From NCBI GenBank assembly GCA_029964075.1, contig CM057144.1, positions 15,151,281-15,215,280 on the forward strand: 64,000 nucleotides of DNA. Reading direction: 5' to 3'. The stretch is from Patiria pectinifera. Taxonomy: Eukaryota > Echinodermata > Asteroidea > Valvatida > Asterinidae. Positions 35,051 to 47,888 of the stretch are shown here, piece by piece. A model generated the notes under the pieces. It did no database searches. It was not told where the DNA came from and worked only from the letters and a program-made list of their open reading frames with translations. The translations under genes and the position numbers were made by a program. How positions within the stretch are numbered: the stretch's first letter is position 1; every line of letters starts with the position of its first letter.

Positions 35051-36640
35051 ACTCAAAAAGATATCTTTGTATTTTATCGTTTATAGACCACTTAATTTGG
35101 GAGCCGTTGTTATTGTGTCCCTAATTAGTTCATTCACTGTATATTTGTCGAAGAAATGTCGAAACATATTTTCGGAGAACATAGCAACAGCCATTTCATG
35201 AAACAACCGGTTTTTTTCTCAGATGTCGTTTCTTTACATTTAGGACAATTTTGTTTTGACAAAAATGTAATTTTAGAGGTTTCCCCAACATGCGTACATT
35301 TACATAACAACAGTAGAGGAGATTATCAAGTAATCAGAGTTATTTTCGCTAGACTTTTTTTTGTATCTCTTGATTGACCGGCGTTTGAATATTAACCAAA
35401 AACTGCTCTAAACATATTGACTTCGTAACTACGATCTCAGAAAATTAGTAGTTTGTTTGGGTCTGGTACTCTGGCACCACAATTGAGCAATGAAAAAAAA
35501 CCTACTAAAACAATCCTGTTTCGCGGCTTTTAAAATTGCTCACTTTTACCAAAAGAAAAAAATCTACGGAAAAGAAATCCATTGTATGCAAAACATCTCC
35601 TGGTTGGGTTTATGTTCAGTATTTTGAAAACTGCTAATGTCTAGAAATCTAAAGCGAAAAAGTGATACACAAAATAAATGATCGAAACTCAAAATTTGTT
35701 GGTTCCTACCTAATAGCGAGCACATTACAAGGGAAAAATCACCACATGGAGTGTTTCCCTGAATTTACATTTCCAGAAATAGCATGATTTAAAGTAAATT
35801 TTTCTTTAAAATTACGCGCGTAAAAACAGTTGAACTTGGCATCTAACAAGGAGAAGTAGTGACTGGTTGCCAGGGCCGATTTCGTGCGGTTTCCGAGGGC
35901 GCAGTGAAGTTCCCGCCGCACCTATATTGATAAGGCCTCCTAAAAAAGTCTCCGGTTTCTGGTATGGAACTTGCCTCAAAAGTAATGAGGCGACGCGGCT
36001 TTTTTTTTTAAATTTTTTTTTTTTACTTTTTTTGCTTCAAATGTCGGCTGTTGACTGCAAATGGTGCCAGTCTAAAAATTAGTGCAAAATACATGGGAGT
36101 CCAGCCAGAGTGGCCACATAAATAAAGCTTATGCTCGATCATAACCCCATCTAAAAACACGTTAAAATTGTGCAGCACTGATTCTAGTCAAACCAGTGAG
36201 TTTGGCGCTTTCGAGACATCATCTTACATTGGAAAAAAAAAACTTTTTCATTTTGCCGACGCGCTTAGCTACGGCGATGCGCGCGCATACCAGAAACGTT
36301 CTCTGGAAGTGAAACGTACATGGGACCTAAGTAGTAGGCAACCTCAGTTCCTGTTCATACGGGTTGGATTCTCAATGCAAGCGAGTTTCAATTAATAGAT
36401 TTTCTTTGTAAATGCATGGCGCCGACCACTCTCATTGCTACGGTATATAAGAACCGTGAAGTACCGGTAACATTACATAAAATGGACTGGTGTGAAAAAA
36501 AAAAAATTGCCACTTTAGATAATAATATCCTCTATCGCGCACGCACTGCCAAATCCACATACGTCTCTGTTTAATAAGCTGTCCATATTATAACGGAATA
36601 CTATTTTGCAACGCGGGGGTTCTCTACCGCCAATTTGAAC
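35051..36640. other. Intergenic, no gene seen
   Basis: AT-rich with homopolymer runs. A GC-richer island at 35870-36000 starts CAGGGCCGATTTCGTGCGG and may be the end of a DNA-transposon relic. Confidence 0.45.
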
Positions 36641-38420
36641 ATAATCGCATTTTAGTTGGATCACATGCCCTAAGAAAACAAGCTGGTGAAGTCAAAGGTC
36701 AAAGTTGCTATGCAAGGAATAAAGCACACGATGTCAAAGGATATCTCTTTCAATTTTTCCCAGGCTGTGTGAAACGCATGATAATGACTGAAATGGCGCG
36801 ATTGCGCCGGCAATGTGTACATAACAGGGATCATGTTCTTTTTGCAGTATATCTAACAATATGCACTAATGTTCACATTTAACTTTGACAAAGTGTTTTG
36901 ATTTTGGGTTTAGTCCAGCAGCGAACCCGAATAGGCCTACCCGATGAATTGTATTTATATAGATAAACTAGGTCTACAGCAATAAAACGTACCTCGCGAT
37001 TCGTCAGACGATTAGACGATTCCCGTGGAAGAAAGGGGGTTTAAACCGTTCACATCATTGCCTTTTGATGAGCTTGACGACCAGTTTAAGATCCAATTAC
37101 TGCCGAGCTCGGCACAAGGGGATACAAAAAGACACAAAGGTAAAAAAAACCCAAAAAACAACAACAATGAACGAGAATACCATCTCCCTGAAATTGGCAA
37201 TGACATTTTTACATACGCTATTGGCAGCCGTCTTTGGTAAGTCTTTCTCAATTTCCTTGGTAGCCATTTAAGAAGCCATATTGAAGTGCAATAAGAATAG
37301 GGGATATGGGAGGGATCCATTGGCCACTAAATACATATTTGGACAGTTGATTAAATTCAATGGTGGACGATAAGATTCTATATATACCTTCGAGCAAATA
37401 TTAGACAATTTGAATATAATCGCCTTTTAGTTGGATCACATGCCAATAACCTAGACAACAAGATAAAGAAGTCAAAGCTCAAAGTTACTATGCAACGATA
37501 AACAACACCATGTCAAAGGATATCTCCTACAATTTTATTCCCAGGCTGTGAAACGCGTGATAATGACTGAAATAGCGTGACTGCGTGGGTAATTATTTGT
37601 AAACAGGGATGATGTTAAAGTTTCAACGAATTTAAAAATTGGCATTAAAATACATATTTGACAGAATGTTTTACTAGTAGGTTTAGTCTAGCAGCGAAAC
37701 TGAATCCTTGCACTTTCACAGTCGCACGGTTTCTTGATGGTTTGAAGACGAATTTAGCGTCCATCTTGAATATATGTGACACATTAATGATAGTGCTCAT
37801 CAGTAGGCCTTATTATGATAAATAAGCAATTTCTTGTCCGGCGACGGATCCGACCATGACTTAGTTTCACCTATTGACTCCAAAATAGCCTGCCTGACCT
37901 GACAATTTCCAGGTGCCCTGACGTCTATATTGTAAGTCAGGTAGCCCCATTGGGCTTAAAAATAAACATGATTGTCATTTTTAAGCTCGGTTTCAATTCC
38001 GGTTTGGCTTTATCCATTAAAGCTTTTAACATGCTCTTGAGGCCTCCTAGCTTTCAGTCATCAGAAATAATCAGATTCTTTTAGTCTGGTTACAACTCCA
38101 AAACTATACCATGCCAACAACAACAACAAGAACAAAAATTACAACAACAAACGTTTGCAGCCGGCTTTAAACTTATGTGTATATAGTATATGTGTATATA
38201 GACAGGGATAAGTTCAATTTTCAGTATATGTAATAAACACTTTTCACTAATTTACATATTTAATTATGACATAGTGTTTTACCATTTGGTTTAATCCAGC
38301 AGCGAACCGAATACACGGTTTCACTTTCACCGTTCACGCGCAGTTTCTTGTTGGTTTGAAGGCCATCATGTCAGCCATCTTGGATATCTGTGACATATAA
38401 ATGTGTGTTCATCAATAGGG
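36640..38420. repeat. Dispersed copies of the 406-bp repeat unit
   Basis: Two good copies (about 36640-36960 and 37400-37760) and a partial one (38210-38420) share the blocks GTCAAAG, TTTCCCAGGCT, AAACGC(G/A)TGATAATGA, AACAGGGATCATGTT and a following CAGCGAACCGAATAC-like block with the units tandemly repeated at 40.8-42.0 kb. Sequence between copies is unassigned; a GAG/AAAC-rich ORF pair at 37.0-37.3 kb looks fortuitous. Confidence 0.7.
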
Positions 38421-38686
38421 GTGCAGATCAATAAGCCCAGAATTGACTACGCGGGCCAAATCACAATTTGTATCTCTCAAATACTTTGCTAGTGGAGCAT
38501 TTTTAATGGGCCATGAACTTGAAGTTTTGTAGAAAATATGGGTGGAAGCCATGCACAGGAGTGTGCATATTTTTGTGAAATTTTCATGAAAATGCGACCT
38601 AAACTTGCTTGTCTATTTTGCAATGGAGCGCAGGCATCATTTTTCAAAATGGCGATAAGCCACAAGACTAATTTAGGGGTGATAAT

Positions 38687-39633
38687 CCCGGGACATACCG
38701 TTATTTCGTTTTACCGTTTAGGATTTCCTCAAAAACAAAAACAGTAAACGCACCGTTGACCGTTTTTTCGTTTTACAGTTTTGTAAAACGGTCAAACGGT
38801 ATTAAGATAAATACGGTTTCTCTGTTTTATAAGTTTAATAATAAAACTCATTATAGCATAACGATCAATGATTTTTGTTTTACAGTTTTACACAAATAAC
38901 TTTGAAAAACAGCAAAACGGTCAGTATTGAATACAGACTGGTTTTTTTTTATATCAGTGTCATAGTGAGCAGTCCGTGGTGTATTTTGTGGTGCTGGGCA
39001 AGGGGGATGGAGGGGGACCATGCTTTACATGAGTGTTACCTCGGCATAATGCGTGGTGTGATTCCTGGCATGACCCTGACCTCCCTTCTCACGCGATTCA
39101 GTTGGTGGGGCTTAAGAGTTGCAAGCAAAAATGGCGCTGGAAAACTTCAAGGGAGGACATTACTTTTTACAATGGATACAGGATGGTAACACGTTTGAAG
39201 AAGTTGCAGATATTTGAAAGAAATTGGAGTTCGGCGCAGCTCTTCAATAGCCAGTTCGAAAACTATGTCGTGAGAACGAAATGTGAGGAGGGTAATTTGG
39301 GTCCCAGGCAATGACTCGATCCCATGAGGATGCATTAACATTCCTAGGTGCATTGCTTAAGTGCCGAACCTAAATCAAAAAAATGGTCGCCAGGACTATT
39401 GACCGTTTTTCATTGTCATGTTCTTGTAAAACAACACTCTGAAATGAAGCAACTAACCGTTTATCGCTTTCAACAATTAAGAAAAACAACAAAAAGGTCA
39501 TTGTTTTTTGTGACCTAATACCGTTTGACCGTTTTACAAAACTGTAAAACGAAAAAACGGTCAACGGTGCGTTTACTGTTTTTGTTTTTGAGGAAATCCT
39601 AAACGGTAAAACGAAATAACGGTATGTCCCGGG
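38687..39633. mobile_element. 947-bp element with long terminal inverted repeats
   Basis: Outer ends are CCCGGGACATACCGTTATTT and its reverse complement. The arms pair for at least 120 bases (38687-38810 and 39515-39633) and are rich in AACGG/CCGTT. The centre (about 38950-39370) is a non-palindromic, GC-richer block of unrelated character. No transposase motif recognised. Target-site duplication not evident. Confidence 0.7.
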
Positions 39634-40180
39634 ATTGGTGATCATCTATGGATGAAATTTTCTCTTAAAGGAAGTCAGAATCGTTTGTTCTGGGAACCAG
39701 ACTAACTCCCAAACTCCATATTGCCAACTTGGCATCTTTAGAGACATGGAAATATCCACAATGACCACAAAGATGACAGCTGTAATGGGAATATCCAAGA
39801 TGGCCGCCAAATTGACAGTCAATATTCTGCACACATACTCCCTTTCATATCCAGCTTCCTGACCTTATCATACGGCTCTCAAAATGGCCGTTCTGGTGGT
39901 ACTGGTCGTGATCGTATAAGCTGTGGCTACAAGGGTGGCAATTTGCGAAGATTTTCACTCAGTGGTGGACCAAATATCCTAATTTTAATGTTTAAAGGCG
40001 GTTTGATCAGTTGCATGCCTTTCAAAATGTGCTTATTCCAAACTATGGATGCCATCTACACACGAGGTAATTTTATACAATGTAGCCACCGACTGCTTCA
40101 ATAGAAACATTTACCTTATTTTAACTTATAGCTGAATAGTCTGGCAGTCATTTTCTTGACACACAATGCACATGTCAATG
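39634..40180. other. Intergenic, repeat-derived
   Basis: No gene. A piece at about 39960-40140 recurs at about 43425-43610 (shared GTTTAAAGGCGGTTTGAT-like and GAGGTAATTTTATACAATGT blocks), so this is part of a dispersed family. Confidence 0.5.
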
Positions 40181-40829
40181 TCTGTGGAAAGTTCCATTTC
40201 TCTATGAATGTGGGAACAATATTTCCAGGGTGGGCATAATGAAAACCCCGCCCCCTTTTTTTTCCTTATATGGTTGCCACGCCCCTAAAAGGGTGTGTTC
40301 GAGATGGCTCCACATCTGGAATTTGTTTTTCTCATGAATATATATGTTTGTGAAAAGTTCCATTTCTCTATGAGTGTGGGAACAATATTTCCAGGGTGGG
40401 CATAATGAAAACCCCGCCCCCTTTTTCTCTTATACGTTTGCCACGCCCCTAAAAGGGGGTGTTCGAGATGGCTCCACATCTGGAATTTTTTCTCATGAAT
40501 ATAAACGTCTGTGGGACGTTTTATTCGCTCATGAAATATAGGCACAATGTTTTCCAAAGTGGGCATAATAATTAAACCCCCCTTTTCTTTTAATGGCTGC
40601 CACGCCCCCAAAAAGGTACTTTTGTGGTGGCTCCGAATCTGGAAAACACTAATAATCTATATAATTATGTCTTTGTGAAGTTTCCTGCTTTTGTAACAAG
40701 TTGGAAAAACCATTTTCACTGTGGGCACGACAAGTCCCGTCCCCTTTTTTTAAATGGATGCCACGCCCCTAAAAGGGTAAATTTGCGATGGCTCCACATC
40801 TAAAACATTTTCTCGCATGAATATAAACA
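40181..40829. repeat. Tandem repeat, about 162 bp, four units
   Basis: Units start at about 40181, 40345, 40508 and 40670. Each has a TCTGTGxxAAGTTTC-like start, a GTGGGCATAATGAAAACCCC block and a GCCACGCCCCTAAAAGGG block. Divergence grows rightward. A fifth start at 40830 coincides with the first unit of the adjacent 406-bp repeat. Confidence 0.8.
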
Positions 40830-42048
40830 TCTGTGCCAAGTTTCTGCTTTTATGCAAAAGTGCACAATTCATCGATATTTTGTCACACATCCGTTGGACT
40901 TTTGGAAACAAGCCAAGTAAGTCAAAGTTGAAATGCAAGGAATAATGTACACGATTACAAAGATATCTCGTTTTTTTACTTTGTCCCAGGCTTTGAAACG
41001 CGTGATAATGATAAAATGGTGGGATCGCGCCATGTGGCCCGTGTGTACACAAACAGGGATCATGTTAAATTCGCAATAAATAACTATTATGTTGTACTAA
41101 TACACATTTAATTTTGACGGAGTTTTTAACTATTTGGTTTTAAAATAGTCCAGCGGAGATCCCGAATACCCGGTTTCACTGTTCACGCACGGGTTCTTGA
41201 TGGTTTCTAGGCCTTTGAGAACTACGTACCAAGTATCTGTGCCAAGTTTCTGCTTTTATGCAAAAGTGCACAATTCATCGATATTTTGTCACACATCCGC
41301 TGGACTTTTGGAAACAAGCCAATTAAGTCAAAGTTGAAATGCAAGGAATAATGTACACGATTACAAAGATATCTCGTTTGTTTACTTTTTCCCAGGCTTT
41401 GAAACGCGTGATAATGATAAAATGGTGGGATCGCGCCATGTGGCCCGTGTGTACACAAACAGGGATCATGTTAAATTCGCAATAAATAACCATTATGTTG
41501 TACTAATACACATTTAATTTTGACGGAGTTTTTTAACTATTTGGTGTTAAAATAGTCCAGCGGAGATCCCGAATACCCGGTTTCACTGTTCACGCACGGG
41601 TTCTTGATGGTTTCTAGGCCTTTGAGAACTACGTACCAAGTATCTGTGCCAAGTTTCTGCTTTTATGCAAAAGTGCACAATTCATCGATATTTTGTCACA
41701 CATCCGCTGGACTTTTGGAAACAAGCCAATTAAGTCAAAGTTGAAATGCAAGGAATAATGTACACGATTACAAAGATATCTCGTTTGTTTCCTTTTTCCC
41801 AGGCTTTGAAACGCGTGATAATGATAAAATGGTGGGATCGCGCCATGTGGCCCGTGTGTACACAAACAGGGATCATGTTAAATTCGCAATAAATAACCAT
41901 TATGTTGTACTAATACACATTTAATTTTGACGGAGTTTTTTAACTATTTGGTTTTAAAATAGTCCAGCGGCGATCCCGAATACCCGGTTTCACTGTTCAC
42001 GCACGGGTTCTTGATGGTTTCTAGGCCTTTGAGAACTACGTACCAATT
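40830..42048. repeat. Tandem repeat, about 406 bp, three units
   Basis: Units begin at 40830, 41236 and 41643, each with TCTGTGCCAAGTTTCTGC. Units 2 and 3 differ at very few positions; unit 1 is slightly more diverged and lacks the join sequence CTACGTACCAAGTA at its start. Recent local amplification of the dispersed unit seen at 36.6, 37.4 and 44.1 kb. Short minus-strand ORFs inside repeat with the unit and are not genes. Confidence 0.9.
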
Positions 42049-43805
42049 CCTAATCTGGATGATGTCACTTTCGCATCTACGGGCAAAACGAGATATCCAT
42101 GATGAGCCAATATGGTGGCCATAATGGATATGTATGGTTACTGTTCCTCACACATTTACAAATGTGTGTCTACAATAGGAATACAATTATGACATAATGT
42201 GTAAGCAATTTTTGTTGCGACGGAGCTGATCATGACCAAGTTTTACCGTCAAGGTTTTTTTTATGGTTGCTAGACTTTTGAAACCTGTTGAATCAAAATT
42301 GCATAATGCCAAGTTAGCATTTTTAAGGGAAATTGACATCATATCCAATGAGGAAAATTGAAGATAGCCACCAAGATAGCTGTCAGTAGATAATAAATAT
42401 TATGCACAATAATGTGCTTACACAGACGCCCACAACAGTTATGAAATTGAATCCAGTGCTCAAAATGCATTTTGGTGGCCATTGATGCAGGTTTTGCCAT
42501 ATCTTTTTCATACACACTTTCCTTCAAAATGTGGTACTGGTGATCGTATAAGCTCTGGCTACAGTACAGTGGCTATGGGTTTTAATTTTACTTTGGACCA
42601 ATTAGATACCACTTAAAGCATTTTGAAATGTTTTATTATTTCCTAATTCGCAAGCTCAAACGGAAATAAATTATTTCCTATTACGCCTGTCATCCCTCGC
42701 TGTAACAGAACATGTTAAATACACATATATATGGGGAGCACGGTTCTTCGATGAGCAGCCGACGGAGTCCGTGAACTTACAACGTACAGTGTACTAACAA
42801 TTTTTTGAACTCACCGTGAGTCTCGATCAACATCGATTATATAATATCACATTGTTTACTCTTACCTCGCCTTCTTTTGACTTACATCACAAAAAGTTAA
42901 AAGACCTTACGTGTGTTTTGTCTGTGTGTGATAATTAAACACCACTTCTGTAAAAGGTGTCCTTGGAACTTCGCAACTGCTTTTTCTTGGAGAAAGTAAG
43001 GACGTCCGTATCGGCTGTGGTGAAAACCGTCAATGGCTGCCTGCACGCCTTGCTGCTGCACAGCTCCACTCAAGCAGAACACTTCCTCATCTGCATAAGA
43101 AAGAGCACTCCCAGCCGAGTACTCCCTGCTATTCAATAGGAAAATACAATTTCTTTGAACCTGCCTATTTTAATATACTGGATGCCATCTTGGCATCGTT
43201 GGAGTAATTTTATTCAATGTGGCCGCCGATTTGGCTGCTTCAACAGAAAATGATACTGTATTTTGATTGATATAAATAGTCTGGCAGTAGTTTTCGTGCA
43301 CAGAGGCCAGCGTCTTGACCTCGAGATTCTGACATTCAGCGAGCGCCTCCTATATTAGGTCTGCTTGCAGTGTACCGGTTTGGTGCATTACAAAAACATG
43401 TGGCAACCAAATTGACTAAATAACCTAATTTTAATGTTTAAAGACGGTTTGATTGGTTGCATGCCTTTCAAAATGTGCTTATTCCAAACTATGGATGCCA
43501 TTGACACACGAGGTAATTTTATACAATGTATCCACCGAGATGACTGCTTCAATAGAAACATTACCTTCATTTAACTTAGTTGAACAGTCTGGCAGTCATT
43601 TTCTTGACACACAATGCATGTAGGGAGATGCTTACCAATGTATTAAAGTTACCAGTAGATTTAACTTTTTTTTGGTAAAAATCCCAGGTTAACCACCATG
43701 ATGGCCTTTAAAATGGCTGCCAACATGTATTAGTGACATTATATCCTCCTTCTAACTCTAAACGTGGTTAAATACAGTGGTTTTGATATGATATTTGAGT
43801 TTAAC
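42049..43805. other. Intergenic; dispersed repeats and one unexplained protein-like ORF
   Basis: 42.1-42.6 kb and 43.1-43.7 kb resemble diverged pieces of the same dispersed family. Between about 42965 and 43136 (minus) an open frame preceded by an AG acceptor-like site gives a compositionally normal peptide that I cannot assign. Confidence 0.4.
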
Positions 43806-44049
43806 CAGCAGCGTATCCAGCTTTTGATGTGGGGGGGGGGGGCAACGCACATCCGCGCCCAAATGTAGACATGTTTTTTTTCTCCGGACACTTGCCCTCC
43901 GTGGTTGTTGAGCGGTTTTCTTTGGTGGGATTGATGTCAGAAGAGGTTTATTAACATGTCTTGAAATTTTTGCTGACATAAAAAAAATTGTGAAACAAAA
44001 ATCCGCCGTGGGTGGGGGTGCCCCCTGCCCCCCGCTGGATACGCCACTG
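43806..44049. mobile_element. hAT-type MITE, 244 bp, with 8-bp duplication
   Basis: Ends CAGCAGCGTATCCAG and CTGGATACGCCACTG are inverted repeats of the hAT CAGNGGCG type. Exact 8-bp target duplications AGTTTAAC lie at 43798-43805 and 44050-44057. G/C homopolymer tracts inside; no coding capacity. Confidence 0.9.
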
Positions 44050-44129
44050 AGTTTAACCGATTAATATTTCATACGATGCTACCCGTGTCTCCAAAGTAGA
44101 TCAAAGGTATCATTATCCTGACAAACAAG

Positions 44130-44350
44130 GTGGCTGCCTCGACCGACAAAGAAAACAAGCTAATGAAGTCAAAGTTCAAAGTTGAAAGTAAGGAATAGTG
44201 TAGGCCCTACACGATTGCAAAGCCTGATACCTCATTTGATTATTTTTCCCAGGCTTTGAAACGCGTGATAATGATGAAATGCCGCGTGATCGCGCCGTGT
44301 GTACATACCAGGGATCATGTTAAATTTGCGATACATTTAATTATTTTTTT
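44130..44350. repeat. Partial copy of the 406-bp dispersed repeat
   Basis: Shares GTCAAAGTTCAAAGTTGAA, TTTTTCCCAGGCTTTGAAAC, GCGTGATAATGAT and ACCAGGGATCATGTTAAATT with the tandem units at 40.8-42.0 kb. Confidence 0.8.
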
Positions 44351-44356
44351 TTACTC

Positions 44357-44669
44357 AGGGGCGTCGGAACGCTTTTCAAACTGGTGGTTGGGCGACAACA
44401 CAAAAAAGGCCTTTTTTTCGGAAAAAGGGGCAACTTCCATTGCTGCCCAAAAAGAGGGTCGACAAAATCTACAGCGTGGGTTGGGGGGAAAGTGGATTTT
44501 AGATGCTCTGTGGTGCGATCTGAGGCAATGTCTGACCACTTTAACCAACTCGGTGAAATGATGGTGGTGTACGGAGTGGGTACCTTTTTCGTGACGTCAA
44601 TAAAAAGAAATATATTGTTTGTTTTGGGGAGGCATGGCCACTCCCCCCCCCCCTTGGATCCGCCCTTGG
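44357..44669. mobile_element. Probable hAT-type MITE
   Basis: Left end CAGGGGCGTCGGAACG; right end CTTGGATCCGCCCTTG, roughly its complement and like common hAT MITE ends. Internal pieces near the left (TTGGGGGGAAAGTGG) and poly-C near the right end fit the class. Target duplication not resolved. Confidence 0.5.
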
Positions 44670-47028
44670 GCATTCGACACACCGCATACTTTCATACACA
44701 CTTTCCTTCCCTTAAACGACTCTCAAAATGTGGTACTAAGCTGTGGCTACAGTCCTTGGCACAATAAGGTTTGAAATTTCCTCGGCCGAGGCCCAATAAC
44801 TTATATAGTTATACCGTTCAAGGTATTTAAAAAAAATTACGTCTTTGAAACCTGCTTATTTGAGTATATTGGATGCCATCTCGGCATCGTATTCAGTGTG
44901 GCCGCCGAATTGATATTTCAACAGAAAATAGTTTGAATTCCGTTCACCAATATTGCGGTGTGACAATGGTAATAAGGTAGAAATTTCGGTGATGACAACG
45001 TCGTCGTTTTCGTTACCACGTCAGTTTATATAGGCTGCACAAATCGGACTTATCAATACAATTGACAGTTTACATTTTCGAATAAATGGCAGCATTAAAG
45101 CTTCGCGTACAGAAGCCTGTGTGTCTTGACCTCGAGATTCTGACATTCAGCGGGAGCCCTCTATCAGGTCTGCGCGTGCGATGCACCGACGTTGTTGTAT
45201 TACAAAAATACTTGACAGCTAAATTGACCAATCAGCAGTTAAGTCCACATTCTTGCTCGAAACGTCATAATCTGTAAAGTGGACGGTAATACTGGCTCCA
45301 CCCACGCAAAAGATATATCGATCGCTGTATGCAATGCGGTAGTCTGGTTTCCAGACCAAATGATGCTGACTATTGTTGTTCAATTACCGACTTGGCGCTA
45401 TTGAACCCACAGAGAGACATACTAGACGCAACCCGCCGGTCAATTACGTACTAGTCTTATACCAGCCGTGCCAATGGAGTTCGACTGAAGTTCAGGGACA
45501 AAATACGACAATATCTCACGACTTGTCATCAAGTCAAGTGAAAAATACGGGACTTTATGACCATCAGTTAACCATTGCATGTAACTCATACAGCTTTGTT
45601 TTTTCCCCTATGTCAAATTACCGGGGGAGGGGGGGTCGCGAACTTTTTTATGCCTCCCATAGCTACGCCGCTGAATAAAAACGCTCTAGTAGCAAAGTCT
45701 AAGTAGAAAGGTTAATTTGATGAAATGTTAATTTGAGTTTAACCGATCAACGTTTTAGATGATATGCCACCTATCTCTGTCTTTAGGCATAGATGAAAGG
45801 ACAGGCTAAACTGAATCTACCCGAAAACATCGATATTCTTGAATCAGCATGTTACTAATAACAAAAAGATGTCATTTTTGACCGTCACTTAATGTTCGAA
45901 ATTTATCTTTGTACCTTTGTCAAAGTCACGCGGATCATTTGCAATTCCGTTGCATTCCTTGCTGTTGCAAGTGACTAGCGCCCTCAGTTGACCAATATTG
46001 TACAGAGTAACGACGGTATTAAGGTCGAAAATTCGGGGATGACAACGTCGTCGTTTTCGCATTCGTTAGCACGTCAGTTCATTTAGGCTGCACAAATCGG
46101 ATTTATCAATACAATGGCCAATTTACATCTTCGAACGAATATCAAGAAATCGTTTTCCTTCCTATTGATGGAGTATGAACGTTTTTTACGCCGATGTTTA
46201 CGAGGCTACCCGGCTTTTTTTTTCGATCATGGACCATCAGTAAAGTAAATATGTAATAAATATCTCATGCAATTTTGCTTGGAAAAAAAAAATCCTGTTA
46301 CATATCCTCAAAATGGGGGCGCTCTTCAAAACTTGCAATTATTATGCACACCAAAAAATTTGCGCTGATTTTTACAGTGCATGTATTGCTTTTGGAGCTT
46401 GATTTCCCTTTTTTGGCTGCAACTCTCCAACTCTTTATTGAAATAGTACTATAAATGAAGGTACCCGATCTGTAATCGTTTGTACAACGATTTGTAATTC
46501 TCAGAGTTCCCAGCCGAGGCCTTGCCGGCACTTTACACACACCATTTCCCTTTGTTTCTAGACAAACAACACATCACGATGGCCTGTGACTGCACTGGTT
46601 AGTGATAGAATGTACATGTATAAGGCCAAAAGAAAGAGAAAAAATACCCTTTAGGTATTGGCTCAATATGTTCCTCATCGTGCAGTGTTGCCAATCCGCT
46701 TTGTTGAGAAACTTCAAATTCAATCGGTTAAATACTGTTACTTTGCTTGCTGTCCACCTTTCAGGACAATTTCAGTGTCATGACATTTTGTCAGAAATTC
46801 AAGAACGATTGTGTCCGGAACGGAAGTTGGACACAAGATTGGTCAATCTCGCAAAATCCCACGTTAACATTACACACATTCTGTAAAGTTGATTAATTAT
46901 TTGATAAACCATTATTATCTGCACCCACATACCACTCACATACCCAGCTACAAAAATATGTTGGGTGCCTTTTAAAGGGATCATTGTGCATTTCACTGTA
47001 CACTAGAAGTGCAAATACACTGATATTT
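44670..47028. other. Intergenic; internal duplications, no gene seen
   Basis: A block with GATGACAACGTCGTCGTTTT occurs at about 44965-45095 and again at 46010-46145, and a block with GTCTTGACCTCGAGATTCTG occurs at about 45115-45235 and 43305-43425. A hAT-like right end (CTACGCCGCTG) lies near 45665. No convincing coding exon. Confidence 0.5.
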
Positions 47029-47284
47029 GGGTCATTCTATAAATTTGGGGTCCACTTTTTTTCCTGTCCCTGTTACATCTGACATCTATGATTGTATAAT
47101 TCTGATGCACTCCTTAATGCAGTCATCCTCCAAGAGTGATGATGACTAGCAAACTACCTACCCAACAAATAAACAATCATTTGAAGTCACTTTTAATGAT
47201 GCTTGAATGGCAAATTACAAAGTACCAAGGTAACAGGGACGGGAAAAATGTCACACTTTGGACCCCAAATTTATAGAATGACCC
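47029..47284. mobile_element. MITE, 256 bp, with ATTT duplication
   Basis: Ends GGGTCATTCTATAAATTTGG and its complement form near-perfect terminal inverted repeats of about 27 bases, flanked by ATTT on both sides (47025-47028 and 47285-47288). Further inward pairing includes the CCTGTCCCTGTTAC / GTAACAGGGACGGG blocks. Confidence 0.8.
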
Positions 47285-47888
47285 ATTTACACTTGTAACA
47301 TTAACTTATGGGCTAATTGGCCCTAAAACCATGAAATAAAAAATGCAAATGACAAATTAGAATTAAAGTAGATGCTTAATAAGAATTTTAATTCCATTAC
47401 TGACACCAAGTGGTTTACACAGCTTTATCACCAGATAAGAACAACAAGCCAAACTAATTGTCCAATTTCTTGAAAATGAAGTAATGGTACATGTATCAAA
47501 GTTTTAACAATGTGTTCAATTCCGTGCCGTGCCTACGCGTACGCCTGTTGTGATCCTGTCAGTATCCTCCATGTTTACAAAGTTGTTTATTTTTGTGTTT
47601 TTTTCATTTGCATAAATTGCTGTTTCAGTGTAAACATAATATGATTTTTTTTTTTACTTGACGTAGTATTTTTCAAACATGTTTTGCCAAGGTTCTTTTT
47701 GGTTAATAATTTTCAATCCAACGACTGAATCTGTGCTGATTGTAGTGGGTTTTTTTTGGCCTCTTGATTGTTTGAGAAAAAATATAAAAAGCTGTCAGGA
47801 TAAGTTGACGCAACTTATAAATTCCCTCTTAAACATTATTACAACATATTGTGTAACTAATATTTTTGTTACGATCCCAACATAAAGG
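47285..47888. other. Intergenic, no gene seen
   Basis: AT-rich sequence between the MITE and the hairpin array; an open frame near 47.7-47.9 kb is low-complexity and not supported. Confidence 0.5.

Noticed and set aside
40285-41865. Repeated short minus-strand ORFs with near-identical peptides
   Set aside because: They simply follow the tandem repeat units; no start context, splice sites or family match.
45373-45678. 101-aa plus-strand frame near a hAT-like end
   Set aside because: Overlaps repeat sequence and G-runs; no domain or splice support.
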